Positions 28,490 to 35,746 of a DNA stretch of 64,000 nucleotides are shown one piece after another. Numbering within the stretch: position 1 is the stretch's first letter; each line of letters starts with the position of its first letter. The notes below the pieces were generated by a model. The model saw nothing but the letters and a program-made list of their open reading frames with translations. It had not been told where the DNA came from and did no database searches. Made by a program: the position numbers and the translations under genes. Origin of the DNA: Shewanella mangrovisoli (lineage in GTDB: Bacteria > Pseudomonadota > Gammaproteobacteria > Enterobacterales > Shewanellaceae); contig NZ_CP080412.1 in the NCBI RefSeq assembly GCF_019457635.1, forward strand, positions 1,488,001-1,552,000. Direction: 5' to 3'.

Positions 28490-29568
28490 TTCGCATGGAT
28501 GACTTCAACCCTGATTGGGTATCACCTCCTGGCGATACAATAATAGGCTTGCTTGACGAGTTTGGTTTTTCTGTTGAAGAATTTGGACGAAGAATCGGTT
28601 TACCACGCAGCAAAACTGATAAGTTACTTAGTGGTGATGTATCTATAGAGGATTCTATCGCTTACAGATTAGAGTCAACCTTTAATGTTTCATCTCAGTT
28701 CTGGTTGTCGAGGGATGAGGTCTATCAGAATTTTAAAAAGAAGACTTTGGAGAAACAAAAAGGATGGCTTGATAGTCTTCCTATCTCTGACATGGTCAAA
28801 TTTGGGTGGATACCTAGATCAAATCAAAGTACCAATCGTTTTGTTGATTGTCTTAAATTTTTTAATGCATCCTCTATCAATGAATGGGAAGCTAACTTCA
28901 GACAATCTTTACCTGTCGCATTCAGAAAATCTTTAACTTTCAAGACCGATCCTGTTTCTGTTTATACTTGGCTCAATCAAGCTAAAAACCTTTCCTCAAA
29001 TGTAAGGTGCTATCCTTGGGATAGAGGTATGTTATTAGAGTCGATACCTTTGATTAGATCGTTGACAACAGAGCCCGAGCCGTCAGTTTTTCTTCCTAAG
29101 TTAAGAAAAATTTTTGCAGATTCTGGTGTAGCATTTGTTGTTGTGAGTACTCCATCTGGATGCCGAGCAAGTGGAGCAACTTGTTTTTTTGAAAAAGAAA
29201 AGCCGACGATAGTAATGAGTTTCCGTTATAGGACTGACGATCATTTTTGGTTTACATTATTTCATGAAATAGCACACCTTGTATTACATGGTACTAATCA
29301 AGAGGTTTTCTTAGAGGGAACTGGTGTAACAGAGTGTGACAGCTTTGAAATAGAAGCTAATGAATTTTCATCTAATATTCTGATTCCAAAAGAGTATCGA
29401 AGTGAATTGTTAAAGTTAAAGAAAAATGATTGGAAAAAAATAGTTCGTTTTGCAAAGAAAATAGGTGTTTCCAAAGGAATTGTTTTGGGACAGTTACAAC
29501 ATGTCGGTAATATAGACCATGCTTATCTCAATCGATTGAAAGTAAGATATACATGGTCTGATGATTAG
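28486..29568 (+). CDS. higA: HigA-like antitoxin with ImmA/IrrE metallopeptidase
   Basis: A 360-residue two-domain protein. Residues about 15-75 are an XRE/HigA helix-turn-helix (FSVEEFGRRIGLPRSKTDKL, then YRLESTFNVSSQFWL). The C-terminal half is an ImmA/IrrE zinc peptidase with HEIAH at residues 260-264 and the third-ligand block EIEANEFSSNILIP at about 288-301. Such fusions act as antitoxin and autorepressor, and the peptidase may control antitoxin stability. It overlaps the toxin by 4 nt, and its stop overlaps tail to tail with the thymidylate-synthase-like gene. Confidence 0.82.
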   Translation: MIRMDDFNPDWVSPPGDTIIGLLDEFGFSVEEFGRRIGLPRSKTDKLLSGDVSIEDSIAYRLESTFNVSSQFWLSRDEVYQNFKKKTLEKQKGWLDSLPISDMVKFGWIPRSNQSTNRFVDCLKFFNASSINEWEANFRQSLPVAFRKSLTFKTDPVSVYTWLNQAKNLSSNVRCYPWDRGMLLESIPLIRSLTTEPEPSVFLPKLRKIFADSGVAFVVVSTPSGCRASGATCFFEKEKPTIVMSFRYRTDDHFWFTLFHEIAHLVLHGTNQEVFLEGTGVTECDSFEIEANEFSSNILIPKEYRSELLKLKKNDWKKIVRFAKKIGVSKGIVLGQLQHVGNIDHAYLNRLKVRYTWSDD

Positions 29569-31508
29569 CCGCCAAAATACCGATAAGCAGATGGTGATTT
29601 TTGCCAATTGCATAAAGCATCCTCTAATACTTGGGAGGATAGAATATCTATTGGTAAATACTCTGCTAATAAATTCAAATTTTGATTTAATTCTTCAACA
29701 CTATAGTTAGAATCTTTGTTTCCAAAAAACAAAAAACTTGTTCCTCTTTTGGGGCCTGTTGCACCAGAGAGATATAGGTTTTGCGGTTCTATATTTTGCA
29801 GTGAAAACTTTCTGAGCATTGTCAAATAGTCAAATTTGGCTGTTCTACCAAATGATAATATGCCTTTCATGGATTTATATGCGACATCAAATAATTCATA
29901 TTTATTATTAACATTGTTTGAGTTTGATAGATCTAAAAACCTCGTTTCATGATCTTTACTTACACCAACCCAATCCACATATGTCTGTACAACAGTTTGA
30001 AGTGGTCTACTCGAATTATAATTCAATGACTCATATTTTCTGTGATTTCCAAATTTTCTTTGTGGCTTATTCTTTTTAATTTCTATGCTAGCTTTTCTGA
30101 ACCATAAAGAAAAATCATTTGGATTATGAGATACTCTATTCCAAGTCCATAATTCCTCGCCCAAACCGCCATAAATATCAGCACATAGTTTCCAACCTTC
30201 TTTCTTATGCTTTCCAAAGTGTGTAGCTAGAAAAATCAACCAATATGCCTCATTTTTATTGTTTTCCCTTATATGTAACCATGCGGCTCGTAATGGGTCA
30301 AATATATCAGAGTGAGGGTTTTTTCGATGTTCAGAAATATGTTTTTTGTTTATTTCTTCTATAAATCTTATTCTTCTAATGCTATCAGTAATTTGCATTG
30401 ATAAAGAAATATAGTTTTCCACTCTTTGTAAGCCTGCTAGCTTAAATTGTTCGTGTTCGAATGCTTCAATACCGCTAATGATATCACTAATGTTGTCAAA
30501 CCTTTTTTGCATGTTATTCCCTTCTATTTTCTTTATGGCTTTTGATTTCTTGATTCTTTCTCTGTTATTTATTAAGCCTTGGTATTTTTTGTTAGTTATT
30601 TTTTTTCTAACTTCACTGGCATACCTTAAATCTTGAAAGTTACCTGATTCTTTCTTGTTATAAAACTGCAAAAGTCTTAAAATATCTTTCCAGTAATCGC
30701 AAAGGTCCAGTTCATTAATATTTAAGTCAATACCATGCCTAATTTCACTTTCGAATTTTAATAGTTCATTTCTAATGCTAAAGAATCCAATGCAAGGCAT
30801 TTCATCCATAATGCTATCAGTTGCTTGAAATCCTTCATTAATAAAACGCTTTGCGGAGTTAATGTTTTTATTATAGATATGTAGACTCGCAACATAGTGG
30901 TGGTAGATACCTAATCCGCATTCAAGCTCTTTTGCGAGCATTTCTTGCAACATTGTGAATACGAATATGTCGTGAGGTAAACCAATATATGCATCATTTG
31001 AACGCATCATTGTAAACATATGAAGTTTTTTATTTCTAACTACAAACTGCAAGTTAAGAGTGCACGGGATATCTTTATAATCCTCGGCTAAATCAGATGA
31101 GTCGAACAGTTGTATTACAGCTTTTCTTGTTCCAGTTCCAATTTTTAATTGTTCTATCACTCGTTTTATTTGATCATACTTTTCATGCATGTTGAAAAGT
31201 CTCTTTCCATAACCACCATGAATTGAACCATCATCTTCTACAAAGGTACCATACTTAGGTATATATTTTGCTATGTGACAGCCATCATTACTACCTGAAA
31301 GATACCAAAATAATTCTCCTAAGCAGCTAAATATTAAACCTCGAGATTCAGTCCTGCTCACCCTTGCAATAGGGTTAGTTAACCTTAGTTCGCATCCGAG
31401 CACTTCGATGTTTGGTCCTTTGCTTGCGTTGTTATTATGACCATGATTTAGAATATGCTCAAAAACGTCGTGCATTAGATCATCTAATGTAGCTGCTTCA
31501 AAATTCAC
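29565..31508 (-). CDS. Thymidylate-synthase-like / aGPT-PPlase-like fusion
   Basis: A 647-residue protein. Residues about 1-285 are thymidylate synthase fold: nucleophile C149 in DIPCTLNLQF, MMRSNDAYIGLPHDIFVFTM (R169, S170, D172, G176), and SLHIY (H210, Y212). The Asn that reads the base in thymidylate synthase is Asp (D180); in T4 dCMP hydroxymethylase the same change gives dCMP specificity. Residues about 335-647 have FDPLRAAWLHIRENN, FGNHRKYESL, SFGRTAKFDYLTML, YLSGATGPKRG and VLEDALCNWQKS, which I associate, from memory, with the predicted alpha-glutamyl/putrescinyl-thymine pyrophosphorylase-like class. GTG start with GAGGG upstream. Very AT-rich cargo gene. Likely a nucleotide- or base-modifying enzyme; biological role unknown. 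Confidence 0.72.
   Translation of the reverse strand: MNFEAATLDDLMHDVFEHILNHGHNNNASKGPNIEVLGCELRLTNPIARVSRTESRGLIFSCLGELFWYLSGSNDGCHIAKYIPKYGTFVEDDGSIHGGYGKRLFNMHEKYDQIKRVIEQLKIGTGTRKAVIQLFDSSDLAEDYKDIPCTLNLQFVVRNKKLHMFTMMRSNDAYIGLPHDIFVFTMLQEMLAKELECGLGIYHHYVASLHIYNKNINSAKRFINEGFQATDSIMDEMPCIGFFSIRNELLKFESEIRHGIDLNINELDLCDYWKDILRLLQFYNKKESGNFQDLRYASEVRKKITNKKYQGLINNRERIKKSKAIKKIEGNNMQKRFDNISDIISGIEAFEHEQFKLAGLQRVENYISLSMQITDSIRRIRFIEEINKKHISEHRKNPHSDIFDPLRAAWLHIRENNKNEAYWLIFLATHFGKHKKEGWKLCADIYGGLGEELWTWNRVSHNPNDFSLWFRKASIEIKKNKPQRKFGNHRKYESLNYNSSRPLQTVVQTYVDWVGVSKDHETRFLDLSNSNNVNNKYELFDVAYKSMKGILSFGRTAKFDYLTMLRKFSLQNIEPQNLYLSGATGPKRGTSFLFFGNKDSNYSVEELNQNLNLLAEYLPIDILSSQVLEDALCNWQKSPSAYRYFGG
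30510..30521 (-). promoter_or_regulatory. Candidate internal translation start for C-terminal domain
   Basis: Inside the fusion gene, ATG (codon 333, 30512-30510) is preceded by GAAGGG six nucleotides upstream, in the linker between the two domains. It could yield a separate 315-residue C-terminal protein in addition to the full-length product. Confidence 0.4.
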
Positions 31509-31630
31509 AATTCCCTCTGCATTAATCTAATATGATTTTTTATTATGCGCTGAGTGTTTTTTGTACACGTTACTCATATCATCTCCTATATTACTAAATT
31601 TGTCATCGACTCTATTCGTTTTCCGTACAC

Positions 31631-33598
31631 TTATTGACAGAACTCCAAGTGAGAGCAAAAAGCGTTTTTCTGAACCTGAGACTTAGTTGCCAGCGTCCAT
31701 GTGTGGACGCGGGTGATGATCTCTACGCCGAAAGAGACAATCCCCTTTAGATGGGTTAGTGCAGCATCGCCATAGCGTTTGGTTTTTAGTTGCTGGTCGT
31801 TTTCATTGACAAATTCAGGATTGGATTCTGCAATTCTTGCATCTAATCCTGAAGCTAATTCCGAAGTCAACTCCGCATCTAACCCCGAAGCTAATTCTGG
31901 AGCCACTGCAACAGTTCCTGAAATAATCTCCTGCATTCCTGAATCGTAGCCCTGAAATTCCCGAGATGGTTCTTGTATGTTCCTGAAAGCGTCCAGCAAT
32001 TGAATCTCGGAATTTTCGGGATGATTTCTGCATTTTTTCTGGCTATTCCCGCATTCCTGCAATGCGTTTCGGGATTGTTGTTGGATTAATGCGGCAATTG
32101 GCTTGCTTTGTGTGTTAGTAGCTCTATTGCTGGTAGCTCTAGCTTGGAGTGCATTGGTTTGGGTTTTGTATAGCGGACGAATGGTTTGCTCGACACGTTT
32201 ACAAAACACGCCACCCATAAGCTGAGTGTATAAAGTCCAATTGCTGCTGTCGGCTGCTTGACGAATGACCTCTATCCAATCAAGTGACGGATCTTTAATT
32301 GCGTCAAGTCGTCTTAACTCGCGCCAAGGAGTAACGCCAACGCCACCAATTTGTTGAAACTGGCGAATGCCCCAACAGGATGCCCAAACTTTGATTCTGA
32401 TTGCTGAGCTTGAGGCATCTTTGCCGTAGCTGTCGTATTCGATGCCTTCTCCATCAATATTCTTGTAGATGTATTTCATTATGTAGCCAGTGGCAGAACC
32501 TTTGGCTGGGTCAATATATTCCACCTTAAAGCGACGCTCTTTTGCGCCTTGCTCGTCACCATCTTCTTCTAAGCAATAGTGAGTGAAGGTATCGACTAAG
32601 GTTTGCTGTTGCTCGGTTGGGATGAATAACAACAAATGCCAGTGCGGGGTGCCATCGTGGTGCGGCTCTGCTACCCGAAAGCCGAAAGGGGTGACTTGTT
32701 CACGGGCAAGGGTGGCACGAATGCGGGCAAAGGTGCGATTTAAGTATTCTTGGGCAACTAGCGGAGTTGCGCCGCTCCAATTGGGATTTTCATCGCCCGT
32801 TCTGGCAAAACAGCGATGGTATTTAGACGGTGTTGTCATGGTTAAGAATAGGGCGCTATAGCCCATTTCTTTGGCGTAATCTTCAAAGCCACGGATGCGA
32901 ACCATCAACTCGGCCTTACGAATGGCGGGATTAGAGACATTGAGTTTGGATAATTCGGCAAGATTTGCACTATAGCCGTGTTCGTTGGTGGCTATGGTGT
33001 TTTCTAATAGCTGTTGATTGCTCTGCCATTGGGTTTGAAAATTGCTGACGGTAATGTTACTGGCATAAATACCTTTTTGTTTACAGACCAAATTGAGTTC
33101 CCGTGAAATGGTTTCAATTTGCAGATTGCGCTGTTTTCTTAATTTCCGTTTCCACCAAATTTCATCGCCAGCGCGGGCGAGTACGCCATAGACTTGGGCA
33201 AGCTCAACGTCATCAAGTGTGTCCAACTTAAGATGGTTGATAATTGTCTCGCTCAGTTTTGGCGGCTTAATGCTATAGCACGCCATGTAATGTAATAGCG
33301 TGTTGTAGATAGTGAGTAATCCCTTACCTTCTGCTTGCGCTGTGATCTGTATACAGCGGCGGGCGTGTTGCTTTGCCTTTGCGCTTATATCTTGCTGCTC
33401 AATATTCACATGGTAGAAATGTTTGTCTTTACCCATAACGGCGGCAATGCGTTTAGTCAGGTGCAGCACGCTCAAATTGGCCTCGCGGCGGTTTGGCTTG
33501 CTACGATATTTCCGCATAATCGCTATACGATGAGGTGAGGGTAGGCCATAGAGTTTATTCTCAAGCCATTGCTTATCGTGTTCATGAACATTAAGCAT
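31631..33598 (-). CDS. Replication endonuclease, P2 gpA family
   Basis: Rolling-circle replication initiator of the phage GPA family. HUH motif PHWHLLLFI with H319 and H321, and the paired tyrosines in GYIMKYIYKNID (Y372, Y376, with Lys between) are all present. The DLS-type block GYSALFLTMTTPSKYHR is motif I. 655 residues; the C-terminal ~150 are low-complexity and include a tandem repeat (31839-31910). Its start overlaps the upstream small gene by 8 nt. It indicates that the island can replicate, at least when excised. P2 nicks within its own A gene, so an origin may lie inside this frame. Confidence 0.9.
   Translation of the reverse strand: MLNVHEHDKQWLENKLYGLPSPHRIAIMRKYRSKPNRREANLSVLHLTKRIAAVMGKDKHFYHVNIEQQDISAKAKQHARRCIQITAQAEGKGLLTIYNTLLHYMACYSIKPPKLSETIINHLKLDTLDDVELAQVYGVLARAGDEIWWKRKLRKQRNLQIETISRELNLVCKQKGIYASNITVSNFQTQWQSNQQLLENTIATNEHGYSANLAELSKLNVSNPAIRKAELMVRIRGFEDYAKEMGYSALFLTMTTPSKYHRCFARTGDENPNWSGATPLVAQEYLNRTFARIRATLAREQVTPFGFRVAEPHHDGTPHWHLLLFIPTEQQQTLVDTFTHYCLEEDGDEQGAKERRFKVEYIDPAKGSATGYIMKYIYKNIDGEGIEYDSYGKDASSSAIRIKVWASCWGIRQFQQIGGVGVTPWRELRRLDAIKDPSLDWIEVIRQAADSSNWTLYTQLMGGVFCKRVEQTIRPLYKTQTNALQARATSNRATNTQSKPIAALIQQQSRNALQECGNSQKKCRNHPENSEIQLLDAFRNIQEPSREFQGYDSGMQEIISGTVAVAPELASGLDAELTSELASGLDARIAESNPEFVNENDQQLKTKRYGDAALTHLKGIVSFGVEIITRVHTWTLATKSQVQKNAFCSHLEFCQ
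31839..31910. repeat. 36-bp tandem repeat, two copies, in frame
   Basis: Two imperfect 36-bp units begin GCATCTAA and contain GAAGCTAATTC. They encode a repeated 12-residue block including ELASGLDA near the C-terminus of the replication protein. Length a multiple of 3 keeps the frame. Confidence 0.7.
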
Positions 33599-33893
33599 GT
33601 GCTTTTACCTCGCTGTTAGTCAGTAATTGCTTACCTCGCTCGTTAAGCGATAGCTTTTGCCAGCGAATGCCCATTTCAAAAACGGTGGATTCGGTTAGTA
33701 GCCCTTCACGCTTTAATCTAAATAGCGTGCGTTTTTGAAAGTGGCCGTTAAAGGTTTCAATACCGTCAACTTTGCCAAAGTCGCTGCAAATTTCTGAGCA
33801 CAGGCAAAGGCTATTGCCCTTTGAAAGCCAAAGGGCAAATTCCAATTGTTCTTCGGTGAGCTTGGGCATGGGGATAGAAGAGGAGGCCATCAT
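33591..33893 (-). CDS. Small hypothetical protein, winged-helix-like
   Basis: 100 residues. Not recognised as a named family. The middle (FQKRTLFRLKREGLLTESTV then KLSLNERGKQLL) looks like a winged-helix pattern, so DNA binding is possible. It overlaps the replication gene start by 8 nt and the preceding small gene by 4 nt, so it belongs to the replication operon. Confidence 0.7.
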   Translation of the reverse strand: MMASSSIPMPKLTEEQLEFALWLSKGNSLCLCSEICSDFGKVDGIETFNGHFQKRTLFRLKREGLLTESTVFEMGIRWQKLSLNERGKQLLTNSEVKAHA

Positions 33894-34141
33894 TTTTTAA
33901 CCTCCCCGTTATGTAATGGAACAGTTTGCTTTTGGTCAGTGGCTTTTAAGGTGTACCCGTTAACAGAGTCAGAGCTTGTTAACGGGTACACCTTTTCGAT
34001 TTCGGTCTCTGTACCCGTTAACGGGTACTTGGACTCGTTATATAACCTAATGGTCTCTAGGGATTGTTGAAGTGTGTGGTCGATCATCGCTAATTGAATG
34101 ATGACGCAAAACAGGAAACCGAATTTAAAGAGTGTGATCAT
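33890..34141 (-). CDS. Small membrane-anchored hypothetical protein
   Basis: 83 residues. N-terminal hydrophobic helix (LFKFGFLFCVIIQLAMI), then a soluble tail with repeats of YPLT/VNGYTL that arise from DNA palindromes in the gene. ATG 34141 is used because GGAGGG lies 3 nt upstream; the frame is open further back to 34210 inside the AlpA-like gene. Overlaps both neighbours. Function unknown; the coding region may be secondary to the DNA repeats it carries. Confidence 0.6.
   Translation of the reverse strand: MITLFKFGFLFCVIIQLAMIDHTLQQSLETIRLYNESKYPLTGTETEIEKVYPLTSSDSVNGYTLKATDQKQTVPLHNGEVKK
33948..33994. repeat. Long inverted repeat, 17-bp arms
   Basis: Perfect 17-bp arms (33948-33964 and 33978-33994, containing GTACCCGTTAAC and its reverse) around a 13-nt spacer. 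Could be a protein-binding site, a replication-origin element or an RNA hairpin. Confidence 0.9.
34011..34028. repeat. Perfect 18-bp palindrome
   Basis: GTACCCGTTAACGGGTAC is fully self-complementary and contains the same 12-mer as the adjacent inverted repeat, so the 12-mer occurs in both orientations four times within 80 bp. Confidence 0.95.
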
Positions 34142-34313
34142 AAACCCTCCCGTTAACGAAGGATTCAACATCGCTTTGGCGGTACTTAACGCTGCGGCCA
34201 ACTTTAACAAAGCGCAATGGGTATCGGCCAGTACAGCGCCAAACGGATAAGGTGCCGATGGTGACTCCGAGAAATTCGGCGACCTCGGTCGGGCTGAGTA
34301 ATAGATCGTTCAT
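34125..34313 (-). CDS. AlpA/excisionase-like helix-turn-helix protein
   Basis: A 62-residue DNA-binding protein of the AlpA/HTH_17 kind: LLSPTEVAEFLGVTIGTLSV followed by RCTGRYPLRFVKVGRSVKYR. Such proteins act as integrase activators or recombination directionality factors on P4-like islands. The ribosome site AGGAG lies inside one arm of a perfect inverted repeat (34317-34348), so translation or transcription may be regulated there. First gene of the replication operon. Confidence 0.85.
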   Translation of the reverse strand: MNDLLLSPTEVAEFLGVTIGTLSVWRCTGRYPLRFVKVGRSVKYRQSDVESFVNGRVYDHTL

Positions 34314-34316
34314 GGT

Positions 34317-34348
34317 AACTCCTGATTAATGTGGATTTGTCAGGAGTT
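34317..34348 (-). promoter_or_regulatory. Inverted repeat covering the AlpA-like gene leader
   Basis: 9-bp arms AACTCCTGA (34317-34325) and TCAGGAGTT (34340-34348) are perfectly complementary across a 14-nt spacer. On the minus strand the promoter-distal arm contains the AGGAG ribosome site, ending a few nt before the start codon. It may be an operator or an RNA hairpin that hides the ribosome site. Confidence 0.6.
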
Positions 34349-34393
34349 AAGATAATCGTGAGGGGTTAGGGTGTATGCGTTTGTCAGGCTCAA

Positions 34394-34424
34394 AAAGGTG
34401 TTTCTCAGGGTGAGAAACACCTTT
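34394..34424 (-). terminator. Terminator of the 34432-35553 gene
   Basis: A 14-bp stem with a 3-nt loop (AAGGTGTTTCTCA on one arm), followed on the minus strand by a T-run. It lies just after the stop of the minus-strand gene and separates it from the AlpA-like gene. Confidence 0.85.
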
Positions 34425-34431
34425 CAACAGA

Positions 34432-35553
34432 TTACAGCCTTGAGAGTTGTTTCTGAATATTGAGCATGGCTTCAACTCGTTTGGCTACCAGTGGCTCATG
34501 CTCAGAAGGTAGTTGTGGGAGAGTGAGCCCGCTATAACCATCAGCAAATACAGGGCCATCGAAATCATGTTCCCAAATCTCGCCTGTATATGAGTTAACT
34601 AGGTACATATCATCCCTTTCTAGATCAATATGATTTGCTTTAGCAAACTCTAACCATGAATGCTGTTTTATAAGATCTGTTTCGGACTCAACTAACTCTG
34701 CTAACTGTTCTCTATAAGGTTCTTGAAAGGTCGCTAAGGTTTTCCACTGAGAAATAAATTCTGATTGTTGTTCAGATAATGCGTACTCATCTAGTCCCCA
34801 CAGTTCAATAGCTACATTTACTACAAACTCAGCATTAACTTGGTAGCAGATCGATTGTTTAATGCTTGTAAATATTTTGGATGATATGAGTTCTTCGATA
34901 TTTGGCGTTGGGAGATCACTGATTGAATGGATTTTTACAAAGGTGTCTAAAGCCTGTTTTGCTGGTAACAACTCAGCGTAATTGTCAGCCCATTTCTTTT
35001 GAGCTTCCCCTAACTCTTCACCTGCGAGTTGACGTTGATACCAGTGTTCGCTGTATTCCCCCTGCGTGACACTTGCGTAGTGTTCAACTAATAGTAACAA
35101 CTCTAAAAGCTGAGAATCTTTAACCCCATTATTTGAAGCATTTTTTAGAGCTACAAACATTGAAGGGATATAGATTTTTAATCCTTCAAAATAAAAATAC
35201 TGCTCATTAAGCTCAATGTTACTTTCTAGGTAGCTAAGAACTTGGCGATTGATCAGTGCGGGATTGACTGAGTTTACTGAATCCAATTCACAAGTCACTA
35301 TCAGAGATAATTCCTTGCTGGTCTCATGATTTACTCCCATAGAAATAGCTCTCTGAATGCAGCGAACATTTGCTTCATCAGAATTAGGCTTTTCAAGCTT
35401 TGTACTTACATCAGAATTTTTGAGCGCTGCAAAACTCTTTTGCCCGTAATAGGCTGCAATCAACTCAAATATTTGCGCTCGGCTGATTTTGCATTTAGCT
35501 AAATTTTTAGCTTTGTTGTGAATGTTGTGTGCGTGGTTAGATAGTGAACACAT
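34432..35553 (-). CDS. Hypothetical protein with GSP-like N-terminal domain
   Basis: A 373-residue acidic soluble protein. The N-terminus AKNLAKCKISRAQIFELIAA then YYGQKSFAALKN resembles the short helical 'glyoxalase superfamily protein' (Glyoxalase_8-type) domain that often heads uncharacterised proteins. The rest is helical with no motif I recognise. ATG 35553 has GGAG 7 nt upstream and is preferred to 35601. Monocistronic, with its own terminator. Could be element cargo. Confidence 0.65.
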   Translation of the reverse strand: MCSLSNHAHNIHNKAKNLAKCKISRAQIFELIAAYYGQKSFAALKNSDVSTKLEKPNSDEANVRCIQRAISMGVNHETSKELSLIVTCELDSVNSVNPALINRQVLSYLESNIELNEQYFYFEGLKIYIPSMFVALKNASNNGVKDSQLLELLLLVEHYASVTQGEYSEHWYQRQLAGEELGEAQKKWADNYAELLPAKQALDTFVKIHSISDLPTPNIEELISSKIFTSIKQSICYQVNAEFVVNVAIELWGLDEYALSEQQSEFISQWKTLATFQEPYREQLAELVESETDLIKQHSWLEFAKANHIDLERDDMYLVNSYTGEIWEHDFDGPVFADGYSGLTLPQLPSEHEPLVAKRVEAMLNIQKQLSRL

Positions 35554-35746
35554 AAATAGACTCCGCGGCTGAGTGCGAATTGCATTTAAGCATAACCACA
35601 TGCGATTACGGCGAGGCTTCTCAACCTAGTCATTTATGTAAATTGGGCTTTATTTTGAGCAGAGATTTTTCTCTTATAGCCTGTTTTCACTCGCATGTAA
35701 GTGGGGCGGGCGCCTAAAATGAATCTATCTGATCTATCACATAGAT

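Noticed and set aside
29565-31508. Ordinary thymidylate synthase (ThyA)
   Set aside because: The base-reading Asn is Asp, the usual Cys of RSCD is Asn, and a second 310-residue domain is attached, so housekeeping dTMP synthesis is unlikely.
33846-34070. Plus-strand 74-codon frame opposite the small membrane protein gene
   Set aside because: It is open only because the GTACCCGTTAAC palindromes read similarly on both strands; no ribosome site and no operon context.
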